Shown: positions 52,495-60,346 of the stretch, in pieces | Layout of the letters: each line of letters starts with the position of its first letter | How positions within the stretch are numbered: the first letter of the stretch is position 1 | Source of the DNA: Bog-756 sp963734395 | GTDB lineage: Bacteria; Actinomycetota; Acidimicrobiia; Acidimicrobiales; RAAP-2 | Reading direction: 5' to 3' | Assembly (NCBI GenBank): GCA_963734395.1 | Contig: CAVTGY010000001.1 | Span: forward strand, 62,001 to 126,000 | DNA length: 64,000 nt | Made by a program: the position numbers and the translations under genes | Notes under the pieces: generated by a model | What the model was told of the DNA's origin: nothing | What the model saw: only the letters and a program-made list of their open reading frames with translations | The model's database searches: none

Positions 52495-52544
52495 GACCGG
52501 GCACATTACCCAACGGGGCCGGTTTGCCGACCGGTCGAGGCCGG

Positions 52545-53096
52545 CTACCGCCGGGCGCTCACCTCGAAACCTTCGGTCAACGAGGTCTCGATTCCAGAGA
52601 GGCGCGCCGCGTAGTCCCGCGAATCGATGTCCCGCGCCCACATGATCAGCGCGTCCTCCGCGGTGTAGTAGTTGGGACGCACCCCGACCGGAGCCATGCC
52701 GAAACGCCGATAGAGGGCCAGGGCCGGATCGTTTCCCACCCGGACCTCGAGGGTGAGATGGCGGGCGCCACGACTGAGCGCGGTGCGGACCAGGTCCAGC
52801 ATGAGCACCGCACCCAGACCACGTCCCTGCCACGCCGGATCGACGGCGATGTTGTTCACATGGCTCTCGTCGTCGATGAACATCTGGCCGGCGAAACCCA
52901 CGATGTCCCGCCCGACCCAGGCGGCCCGGTAGGCCCGAGATTTGCGCTGGCCGAGCTCCTCCACAAACAGCCGGTGCGACCACGGCTCGGGGAACACCGC
53001 CTGTTCGATCTTGAGCACACCCCGAAGATCCTTGGTGCGCATGGGGGCGGTGATCACCGACACCGGTGCGCCGGTCGGTTCCGACCGGGCCGTCAC
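52545..53096 (-). CDS. rimI: Ribosomal-protein-alanine N-acetyltransferase RimI-like
   Basis: 183 residues. GNAT motif A is VNNIAVDPAWQGRGLGAVLM, motif B is LEVRVGNDPALALYRRFGM and NYYTAEDALIMWARD the C-terminal acceptor part. RimI acetylates the N-terminal Ala of S18 in E. coli; in actinobacteria it is often linked with t6A genes, as here between tsaB and tsaD. The ATG overlaps the tsaB stop (ATGA). Confidence 0.9.
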   Translation of the reverse strand: MTARSEPTGAPVSVITAPMRTKDLRGVLKIEQAVFPEPWSHRLFVEELGQRKSRAYRAAWVGRDIVGFAGQMFIDDESHVNNIAVDPAWQGRGLGAVLMLDLVRTALSRGARHLTLEVRVGNDPALALYRRFGMAPVGVRPNYYTAEDALIMWARDIDSRDYAARLSGIETSLTEGFEVSARR

Positions 53097-53884
53097 GATG
53101 CCGGGCCCCGGGAGGAACCGGGAGAGGGCACCCGAGGTGCCCGCTGCTCCCAGTTGATCGTGGCGTCGGGCGGTCGCCGGTAGTCGGGCGCCACCTCGAG
53201 GGCGGACAGCGGGGCAGCACCCCGGGCCAGTCGCTGGAGAGCCAGTCGGGCCAGGGCCAGCGGAGGTGGGGCTGAGAACTCGTCGACCCAGGTCACGTCC
53301 AGTTGGGGATGCACGGTCAGCAGGGGACGGTAACGGGCGGCACCGTCGCCCACCACCCTCACCCGCCCGGCCTCCTCCGCCAGGTCGATCAACCAGTCCA
53401 CCAGCGCCTCCGGTGCGATCGGCTGCAATCGGTCGTCGCGGACCGACCCCGGGTCGACCGGTTCATCGCCGGCCACCGACCGATCGAACCGGTACGCCGC
53501 AGCGAACACCTCGCCCCGCCGGGCATCGACCACCGCCACCACCCGCTCGGCGGCAGCCGGACCCGCGCGTGCCGAGGCCGCCGCGGCCAGGACGTCGAGG
53601 CTGCTCACCGCCACCACCCCGATTTCCAGCGCCTGGGCCAACGCCTTGGCCGTGGCCACCCCCACCCGCAGGCCGGTGAACAACCCCGGCCCGACATCGA
53701 CGCCGATCGCGTCGATGTCCGACACCACACACCCGGACACAGCGCACACCTCCTCGATGGCCGGGACCAGGAGCTCGGCGTGGGCCCTCCCCCCGACGTG
53801 GACCCGCTCGGCCGACGCCCCGTGCGCCCCGATCAGGCCGACCCCGACCGTGTCAGTCGCCGTCTCGATGGCCAACAGTCTCAC
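53093..53884 (-). CDS. tsaB: tRNA t6A synthesis protein TsaB
   Basis: 263 residues from GTG 53884, overlapping the tsaE stop as GTGA. The ASKHA fold is indicated by RLLAIETATDTVGVGL at the N-terminus and DAIGVDVGPGLFTGLRVGVATAKALA. The degenerate ATP site is normal for TsaB, which dimerises with TsaD as its partner. VVAVVDARRGEVFAAAYRF is also conserved. It sits in the tsaE-tsaB-rimI-tsaD operon. Confidence 0.93.
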   Translation of the reverse strand: MRLLAIETATDTVGVGLIGAHGASAERVHVGGRAHAELLVPAIEEVCAVSGCVVSDIDAIGVDVGPGLFTGLRVGVATAKALAQALEIGVVAVSSLDVLAAAASARAGPAAAERVVAVVDARRGEVFAAAYRFDRSVAGDEPVDPGSVRDDRLQPIAPEALVDWLIDLAEEAGRVRVVGDGAARYRPLLTVHPQLDVTWVDEFSAPPPLALARLALQRLARGAAPLSALEVAPDYRRPPDATINWEQRAPRVPSPGSSRGPAS

Positions 53885-54453
53885 CGGTCGGCCTGCCACG
53901 GCGCGAGCGCTTCGACCAGTCCGGTCCACCGATCCGACCAGGCGTCCCCGCTCGAGGTGAGTGTGATCACCCTGCGCTCGGTGTCCTCGGTGTCCTCGGT
54001 GTCCTCGGTGTCCTCGCCGTCCTCGCCCAGCCGCACGGTGAGCGATCCCTCCCCGAGGATGGGTTCGGCCGCGTCACCCCACTCGATCAGGGCCACCCCT
54101 CCGTCCTCGATGAGCTCGCCCAGGCCCAGGTCGACGATCTCATGGAGGTAGTCGAGACGGTAGAGATCGGCGTGCAGCAAGACCCGGACACCCGACCGTG
54201 CGGCCACCGGGTAGGAGCGGACCAGCGTGAAGGTGGGGCTGGTGATCGGGTCGGTGATCCCCAGGCCCGTCCCGAACCCCTGGGCAAAGGCGGTCTTGCC
54301 GGCGCCCAGGTCACCGGCCAGCAACAGCACATCTCCGGGCACGCACAACGGGGCCACCGCTGCGGCCAGCTGCCGGGTCTGGCCCGCAGAGGTGGTGACC
54401 AGGATCAGCGCGTCGGGCCGCGACGTCGCCAACCGCGCCGCCGGCCGGCTCAC
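53881..54453 (-). CDS. tsaE: tRNA t6A synthesis ATPase TsaE
   Basis: 190 residues from GTG 54453, overlapping the UDG stop as GTGA. Walker A is AGDLGAGKTAFAQG (about 46-59), then TSPTFTLVRSY and LLHADLYRL, which are conserved in TsaE, and VALIEWGD. Near residues 144-160 there is an EDT-EDT-EDT-EDT acidic insert encoded by a 9-bp tandem repeat; it is absent from typical TsaE. The core motifs are intact. It powers turnover of the TsaBD complex. Confidence 0.93.
   Translation of the reverse strand: MSRPAARLATSRPDALILVTTSAGQTRQLAAAVAPLCVPGDVLLLAGDLGAGKTAFAQGFGTGLGITDPITSPTFTLVRSYPVAARSGVRVLLHADLYRLDYLHEIVDLGLGELIEDGGVALIEWGDAAEPILGEGSLTVRLGEDGEDTEDTEDTEDTERRVITLTSSGDAWSDRWTGLVEALAPWQADR
53981..54025. 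repeat. 9-bp tandem repeat inside tsaE
   Basis: GTGTCCTCG is repeated four times exactly, followed by one imperfect unit (CCGTCCTCG). On the coding strand each unit encodes Glu-Asp-Thr. Being a multiple of three, copy-number change would lengthen or shorten the acidic insert without breaking the frame. Confidence 0.9.
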
Positions 54454-55019
54454 GTTGTCCAGCCCACCAGCTGCTTGGCCCGAACCAGGTCGGCACGCAT
54501 TTCGGCCACCACCACCCCACCGGATCGCAGTGCAGCCGCCGGGTGGTAGGTGGGAACCAACTGGTACGGGCCCATCGGGTAGGACCTGCCCCGCACCCGG
54601 GTGATCCCCTCGTCGGTGTCGAGGAGCAGTTTGGTGGCGAAGTTCCCCAAGCTGACCACCACCGTCGGGCCGATCAACTCGAGTTGGGCGGAGAGGTAGG
54701 GCCGGCAGGCGGCGATCTCCTCGGATCGCGGGTCGCGGTTGTCCGGGGGCCTGCACTTGACCACGTTGGCGATGTAGACGGCGGACCGGTCGACGCCGAT
54801 CTCCTCGGCGACCAACCGGTCGAGCAGTTTGCCCGAGCGGCCAACGAACGGCTCTCCCGCCAGATCCTCGTCGCGCCCGGGGGCCTCGCCGACGAACATG
54901 AGGTCGGCCGAGGGATCGCCCACCCCGAACACCACCTGGGTCCGGGCGGCCGACAACGGGCAGCGGGTGCAGCCGGCCGCCTCCTGGGCCAGTTGAGCCA
55001 GTTGGTTCCCCGGTGCCAC
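54450..55019 (-). CDS. Family 4/5 uracil-DNA glycosylase with [4Fe-4S] cluster
   Basis: 189 residues from GTG 55019. Cluster ligands are C17, C20, C89 and C105 (CTRCPL, VVKCRPP, AACRPYL). Active-site motif 1 is VGEAPGRDEDLAGEPFVG and motif 2 is PTYHPAAAL. It removes uracil from DNA arising from cytosine deamination, a useful function in a GC-rich genome. The stop overlaps tsaE, so it heads or joins the t6A operon. Confidence 0.93.
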   Translation of the reverse strand: MAPGNQLAQLAQEAAGCTRCPLSAARTQVVFGVGDPSADLMFVGEAPGRDEDLAGEPFVGRSGKLLDRLVAEEIGVDRSAVYIANVVKCRPPDNRDPRSEEIAACRPYLSAQLELIGPTVVVSLGNFATKLLLDTDEGITRVRGRSYPMGPYQLVPTYHPAAALRSGGVVVAEMRADLVRAKQLVGWTT

Positions 55020-55053
55020 CGACGAATGCTACTGCTCGTCCTCCGGGAACACC

Positions 55054-56235
55054 TCAGACAGCCGGTCGCCCACCGCTCCCGACGACGACACGGGGCACTC
55101 GGCTTCCGATGCCGCACAACACCTCGTAACTGATGGTGCCGAGAAGCCCTGCCCACTCGTCCGCGGTGACCTCCTCACCGCCCTGCCGTCCGAGCAAGAC
55201 CACCTCGTCGCCCACCTCGACCGGTGCCGATCCCACCGCTCCGCAATCGATGACCACCTGGTCCATGGTCACCATGCCGGCCAGCGGGCGACGGACCCCA
55301 CCGATCAACACCTCGCCGCCCCTCTCGAAGAGCCGTCGGGGCACGCCGTCGGCGTACCCTACCGGGGCGGTGGCCACCGTCGAACGCCGTTCCAAAGGTC
55401 GGCAGCGACCGTAGGAGGGTCGCTCACCGGCGTCGAGATCGCGGACATAGGTCACCCGGGTCCGAAAGGAGAGCACCGGATGCAGGCGTTGTCCTCCGGT
55501 GGCGGTAGCGAGCTGGTCGCCCAGGCCTGGAGTAGGAGCCACCCCGTAGAGGGCGATGCCGCAGCGCACCAGGTCCCGCCGGGCCGGGGGAACCCCGATG
55601 GCGGCAGCGGAATTGCCCGCATGGGTCATCGGTGGTTGGTGGCCGGCCGCTACCAGGGCGGCCACGGTGACGTCGAACCGTTCCAGTTGGGCGGCGGTGA
55701 AATCACGGTCGACCGGGTCGCTGCCCTCGGCCACCGCCAGGTGGGTCCACACCGCGCCGAGCGTCAAACTCGGATCGGCGGCGATGGTGGCGGCCAGGCC
55801 CGGCGCGTCCACCGGGTCGGCTCCCACCCGGTGCATCCCGGTGTCCACCTTGAGGTGGACCTCCAGCGTGGGTCGCCCGTCTCCGGTGGCCCGGCTCAGG
55901 TCGCCCAATGCCCCATAGGTGTACACGGTGGGGACCAGTCGGCGAGCTACCGCCTCGGCCATGGCCTCCACCGGTGGCTCGGAGAGCAGGAGGATCGGCG
56001 CCTCGATTCCCTCCTCTCGCAAGGAGACTCCTTCCTCCACCAGGGCCACCGCCAGCCAGGTGGCGCCGCCCTCCAAGGCGGCCCGGGCCACCGGCCCGGC
56101 GCCGTGGCCGTAGCCGTCGGCCTTGACCACCGCGCACAAGGTGGCCGGAGCTACCAGGTCCGACAGGATCGAGGCGTTGTGACGAACGGCGTCGAGGTCG
56201 ATGTCGGCCCAGGCCGGCCGCCAGTGATCACTCAC
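55054..56235 (-). CDS. alr: Alanine racemase
   Basis: 393 residues from GTG 56235. The PLP lysine is K38 in AVVKADGYGHG; the catalytic Tyr region is VGYADGVPRRL, and RCGIALYG and VTMDQVVIDC are also conserved. It makes D-alanine for peptidoglycan. The start lies inside the last codons of nnr (8-base overlap), and nnr and acpS are upstream. Confidence 0.95.
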   Translation of the reverse strand: MSDHWRPAWADIDLDAVRHNASILSDLVAPATLCAVVKADGYGHGAGPVARAALEGGATWLAVALVEEGVSLREEGIEAPILLLSEPPVEAMAEAVARRLVPTVYTYGALGDLSRATGDGRPTLEVHLKVDTGMHRVGADPVDAPGLAATIAADPSLTLGAVWTHLAVAEGSDPVDRDFTAAQLERFDVTVAALVAAGHQPPMTHAGNSAAAIGVPPARRDLVRCGIALYGVAPTPGLGDQLATATGGQRLHPVLSFRTRVTYVRDLDAGERPSYGRCRPLERRSTVATAPVGYADGVPRRLFERGGEVLIGGVRRPLAGMVTMDQVVIDCGAVGSAPVEVGDEVVLLGRQGGEEVTADEWAGLLGTISYEVLCGIGSRVPRVVVGSGGRPAV

Positions 56236-57620
56236 TCCCGGTTACCCTCCCCGCTCGGGCCAGCCGGGCCTCCGACAACACCTCGGCTACCAGATCGGGC
56301 AGGTCCCCGGCCACCATCCCCTCCACTGGGCCGCGTGCCCCGGCGCGGCCGTGCACGTGGGCGGCCAGGGCGGCGGCCGCCATAGGAGCCATGCCCCGGG
56401 CGATCATCGACCCGATCACTCCGGACAGGACATCACCGGTCCCGGCGGTGGCCAACGCCGGAGTGCCGGACACGCCGAGCAGCACCCGCCCATCGGGGTC
56501 AGCCACCGCGGTGGTGGGTCCCTTGAGCAGGGCCACCGCGCTCGAGCGGGCGGCCAGGGCCCTGGCCGCGGCGATCCGGTCGGGGCCGGGGTCGGCATTC
56601 ATCAGCCGTGCGTACTCGCCGTCATGAGGGGTGAGCACCACCGTCGACCGTGCCACGATGGGGCCGTCGACAGCCCGGTCACCGAGAGCGAACAGTCCGT
56701 CGGCGTCGACCACCACCGGCACCGGCGACTGGGCCACCAGCCTCCGTACCTGGGCGGCGTTCACCGGCTCGCGGCCCAGACCGGGCCCGACCACCACTAC
56801 CGCGCAGCGCTCGGCAGCCTCCAATGCGTCGGTCGACCATTCATCGGAGGACAGGGACACACCCACCGCTTCCGATGCCGGCGCCTCGGACCTGTCCCCG
56901 CCGGGCACGCCGAGGCGGACCATCCCCGCCCCCGACCGGTAGGCGGCGCGCGCGGCAGAGACTGGCTGCACCGTTCATGCCCGGCGATCCCGCCACCACC
57001 AGCACCGGCGCCGACCACTTGTTCCCCCCGGCTCGCCGGTCGGGGAACAAATCGAACACATCGTCGTCCTCCACCACCGAGACGGCCGGGCTCCCCGGGG
57101 GAAGGCCGATGTCGGCGACCCAAACCTCGCCGGCCAACCGGGCGCCGTCGCCCTGGAGGAGCCCGGGTTTGAGGGCCACGAAGGTGACGGTTCGACGGGC
57201 GGCCATTGGGGCCCCGCAGGAGGCACCGGTGTCCCCTGCCACCCCCGAGGGGATGTCGACAGCCAGCACGGCGGTCCCCGGTCGCACCTCCGGTGACCGG
57301 TACTCACCGTGGAACCCGGTGCCGTAGGCGGCGTCGATGACAAGGTCGCAAGGTTCGATTGCCGGCGTGGTGCCCGCCTCGACGATCCGGGTTCGTGCAC
57401 CCCGGAGGGCGAGGATCTGGGCGGCGACCCTCCCGTCGGCACCGTTGTTACCGCGGCCACAAACCGCCACCACCCGGCGACCGTACGCGCCGCCCAACAG
57501 GTCCAGAGCCGCCACCGCCACCGCCATTCCCGCCCGACCCACCAACACCTCGAGTGAGGTCGACGCCAGCGCGGTGCGGTCGACCGCGTTCATTTCGGAG
57601 ACGGTGAGCACCGGCTGCAT
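56228..57620 (-). pseudogene. nnr: Bifunctional NAD(P)H-hydrate epimerase/dehydratase, interrupted by one frameshift
   Basis: From ATG 57620 the epimerase domain reads VLTVSEMNAVDRTAL, VVAVCGRGNNGADGRVAA, DLVIDAAYGTGFHG and AVLAVDIPSGVAGDTG. It continues into the dehydratase: NKWSAPVLVVAGSPGMNGAA. The frame then breaks near 56955-56965. The next frame resumes SAARAAYRSGAGMVRLGVP, VVVGPGLGREP, VVVDADGLFAL, LTPHDGEYARL and TAGTGDVLSGVIG to the stop at 56228. One extra base explains the break. The enzyme repairs hydrated NAD(P)H. The order acpS-nnr-alr is common in actinobacteria. Confidence 0.87.
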
Positions 57621-57631
57621 CGGCTTCGACG

Positions 57632-58150
57632 TTACGGCTTCGCCGCGCAGGCGGCCCGCCGGCCCGCCTCGGGCGGGCGGCGGGTGTCGGGGCCACCCTC
57701 GGCGATGACCAACGCCATGGCCACCTGGTCGGTGTGGGTGAGCGAGAGGTGCCACCGCACCACCCCGGCACCGCCGGCCCGGGCCAGGGCCGATCCTCGG
57801 AGGACCAGGGCGGGCGGGTCAAGGCCGAGTCGGACCACCTCCACCTCGCCGAACGAAAAGGCGCCCAGGCCGACGCCGAGCGCCTTCATGGTCGCCTCTT
57901 TGGCCGCGAACCGGGTGGACAACCGCGGAACCGGATCCAACGCCCGCATGGCGTAGGCCCGCTCGGCCTCGGTGAACAGCCGATCACCGAGATGGGGCCG
58001 TCGGGCCAGGACCCGACGGAACCGGTCCACGTCCACCGCGTCGACGCCCACGCCCACCAGGGTCCGAGTCAGCCCTCCCGCTCGGATCATCGACGCCGCC
58101 TCCCTGGCCAGCGTGGCGGACAGCGAGCCGTTGCGGTCGCCACCGCTCAC
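57632..58150 (-). CDS. acpS: Holo-[acyl-carrier-protein] synthase
   Basis: 172 residues from GTG 58150, overlapping the glmS stop as GTGA. The AcpS signature is VGVGVDAVDVDRFRRVL (metal Asp) and TRFAAKEATMKALGVG (catalytic Lys/Glu), with HLSLTHTDQVAMALVIAEG near the end. It transfers phosphopantetheine from CoA to acyl carrier protein. The N-terminus (about 25 residues) and C-terminus are longer than in E. coli AcpS; MIRAGGLTRTL may be the real start. Confidence 0.93.
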   Translation of the reverse strand: MSGGDRNGSLSATLAREAASMIRAGGLTRTLVGVGVDAVDVDRFRRVLARRPHLGDRLFTEAERAYAMRALDPVPRLSTRFAAKEATMKALGVGLGAFSFGEVEVVRLGLDPPALVLRGSALARAGGAGVVRWHLSLTHTDQVAMALVIAEGGPDTRRPPEAGRRAACAAKP

Positions 58151-60021
58151 TCGACGGTGACCACCTTGGCCAGGTTGCGTGGTCGGTCGACGTCGTAACC
58201 ATGGAGCCGGGCCAGCGAGTAGGCGAAGATCTGCAGCGGCACCACGTCAACGATCGGTGCGAACAGGTGCTGGGTCTCGGGAACCCACAGGACGGCGTCG
58301 GCCCGGCGGGCCGTCTCTTCGTCGCCGTCGTTGGCCACCAACACCACGGTGGCACCGCGGCTGGCCACCTCGGCCACATTGGCCATCATCTTCTCCCAGG
58401 TCGGCGTGCGGGTAGCCACCCCGATGACCACGGTTCCCGGCTCGACCAGCGCGATCGGGCCGTGCTTCAACTCGCCCGCCGGGAATCCCTCGGCCCGTAG
58501 GTAGGAGAGCTCCTTGAGCTTGAGCGCACCCTCGAGGGCCACCGGGTACCCCACCTGGCGCCCGAGGAAGATGAACGAGGGCGAGTCGCGGTAGCGGCGG
58601 GCCACCGCCTCGACGTCGCCGGCCCGCCCGGTAGCCAGCGCCACCTTGTCCGGGAGGATGCCCATGGCGTCGAATAGGGCCCGGGCCTTCTCAGGGGCCA
58701 GGGTGTCGCGGGACTGACCCAGATACAGGGCCAGGATCTCGAGCGCGGTGATCTGGGCCAGGTGGGTCTTGGTGGCAGCCACCCCGATCTCCGGGCCGGC
58801 CCTGGTATAGAGGACGGCGTCGGCCTCGCGGGCCATGGAGGAGTCGACCACATTGGAGATGACCAGCACCTTGGCTCCCAACCGGCGCGCCTCCCGGATG
58901 GCCTGAAAGGTGTCCACGGTCTCGCCGGACTGACTCACCCCGATGACCAGGGTGCGGGCGTCCAACACCGGGTCGCGGTATCGGAACTCGCTGGCGATGT
59001 CGATCTCCACCGGCAGGCGTGCCCAATGCTCGATGGCGTACTTGGCCATGAGGCCGGCGTGGTAACTGCTGCCGCACGCCACGATGAACACCTTGTTGAA
59101 GGCCCGGAATTCCTCGTGGGTGATATGGACCTCATCGAGGACCAGGGTGCCGTCGGGCAGCAGGCGGTCGAGCAGGGTGTCGGCCACCGCCTTCCCCTGC
59201 TCGTGGATCTCCTTGCTCATGAAGTCGTCGTAGCCGTCCTTGCGAGCCGCATCGAGGTCCCATTCGACGGTCATGCTGACCGGTGCCACCTCGGTTCCGT
59301 CAGGAGCGGTGACCACGATCGAGCCGGGCCGCAACTCGGCGATCTGGTCGTCTTCGAGCACGAAGAATTCGCGGGTCAAACCCAGAATCGCCGGAATGTC
59401 CGAGGCGAGGAAGGCGGCCGAGTCGGTGATCCCCATCAACAGGGGAGACACCCGGCGGGCGGCCACGACGAGCTCAGGTTCGTCGGCGTGGACCACGGCC
59501 ACGGAAAACGCTCCGCGGACCCGTCCGAGGGCGTCTCGAACCGCGGCAGCCAGACCGTCGGCGGGGGCGGCCGCGAGCGACGCCTCGATGAGGTGGACGA
59601 GGACCTCGGTATCGGTGTCCGACCCGAAGCGGTGGCCGGCGGCGGCGAGCTCATCGGTGAGCTCGAGGTGGTTCTCGATGATCCCGTTGTGAATGAGGGC
59701 CATGCGGCCCGAGCAGTCGACGTGGGGGTGGGCGTTACCCTCGGTGGGGCCTCCATGGGTGGCCCAGCGGGTGTGGCCGATTCCCGCCGAGGCCCCCTTG
59801 GGTGCCGCCTCCGCCCGCTTGGTCAGGTCGTCGAGCGAACGGGTCCCGTTGGCCGCCCGGGACCGCCACAGTGCCTCGCCCTCGCCGGCACCCACCAGGG
59901 CCAATCCGGCCGAATCGTATCCCCGGTACTCGAGGCGGGCCAGGCCCTCGAGGAGCACCCCGAGCACCTGGTCGTCGCCAGAGCTCTCTCGGTCGTAGGT
60001 GATCCCGATGATGCCGCACAT
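58147..60021 (-). CDS. glmS: Glutamine-fructose-6-phosphate aminotransferase (isomerising)
   Basis: 624 residues. The start is fixed at ATG 60021, because Cys2 in MCGIIGITYD is the N-terminal nucleophile after Met removal. The glutaminase domain has GIGHTRWATHGGPTEGNAHPH. Two SIS sugar-phosphate isomerase domains follow (VACGSSYHAGLMAKY, GVSQSGETVDTF), ending YDVDRPRNLAKVVTVE. It makes glucosamine-6-phosphate, the first amino-sugar step to peptidoglycan. glmM is upstream, separated by 325 bases containing the repeated element. No glmS ribozyme was seen; no strong RBS precedes the ATG. Confidence 0.97.
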   Translation of the reverse strand: MCGIIGITYDRESSGDDQVLGVLLEGLARLEYRGYDSAGLALVGAGEGEALWRSRAANGTRSLDDLTKRAEAAPKGASAGIGHTRWATHGGPTEGNAHPHVDCSGRMALIHNGIIENHLELTDELAAAGHRFGSDTDTEVLVHLIEASLAAAPADGLAAAVRDALGRVRGAFSVAVVHADEPELVVAARRVSPLLMGITDSAAFLASDIPAILGLTREFFVLEDDQIAELRPGSIVVTAPDGTEVAPVSMTVEWDLDAARKDGYDDFMSKEIHEQGKAVADTLLDRLLPDGTLVLDEVHITHEEFRAFNKVFIVACGSSYHAGLMAKYAIEHWARLPVEIDIASEFRYRDPVLDARTLVIGVSQSGETVDTFQAIREARRLGAKVLVISNVVDSSMAREADAVLYTRAGPEIGVAATKTHLAQITALEILALYLGQSRDTLAPEKARALFDAMGILPDKVALATGRAGDVEAVARRYRDSPSFIFLGRQVGYPVALEGALKLKELSYLRAEGFPAGELKHGPIALVEPGTVVIGVATRTPTWEKMMANVAEVASRGATVVLVANDGDEETARRADAVLWVPETQHLFAPIVDVVPLQIFAYSLARLHGYDVDRPRNLAKVVTVE

Positions 60022-60346
60022 GGTGGCGAGGCTAGTGGGCGCCCGAGCCCCCGAGGCTCCGCTCACGCCGGCCGGGTACCGTCAGTCTGACCACCGGCGC
60101 CCTCGCCCTTGGGCCGTTCGGCCGACTTCTGCGGCTCAGTCTTCGGAATTTTATTTTTGGAGAATCGATCAATTTATCGTCTACAGGCGATTTCGGCGAA
60201 CACAATTATTCTCTACATACGATAATTAGGCCGAATTTGAAAAACAACATGCCAACAGGAGACCAGTCGTCGGTTCCCTGGATCAGCCCAAAAATCCCGG
60301 CCACGTGGGTCCTACCGGAAGCCCACCGCGGTGACCGGACGGTCGG
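60022..60346. other. 325-base gap between glmM and glmS
   Basis: No gene. The centre (about 60140-60255) is far more AT-rich than its surroundings and contains copy B of the operator-like element. Nearer glmM there is a weak inverted repeat GTGGG (60305-60309)/CCCAC (60322-60326), with AAAAA at 60290-60294, which would be a T-run on the minus strand. This could end glmM transcription. Confidence 0.5.
60174..60255 (+). promoter_or_regulatory. AT-rich operator-like element, copy B
   Basis: Box 1 (60174-60192) is TTATCGTCTACAGGCGATT. Box 2 (60204-60227) is an imperfect palindrome with outer AATTAT and ATAATT arms. Box starts are 30 bp apart, as in copy A. The tail AGGCCGAATTT...ATGCCAA and a following GGAG match copy A with a one-base gap. 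On the plus strand it points against glmS and glmM, so it does not look like their promoter. Confidence 0.6.

Noticed and set aside
59999..60346. glmS ribozyme or leader riboswitch upstream of glmS
   Set aside because: No conserved ribozyme core is recognisable, and the structured element in this gap also occurs far from any amino-sugar gene (18636-18718).
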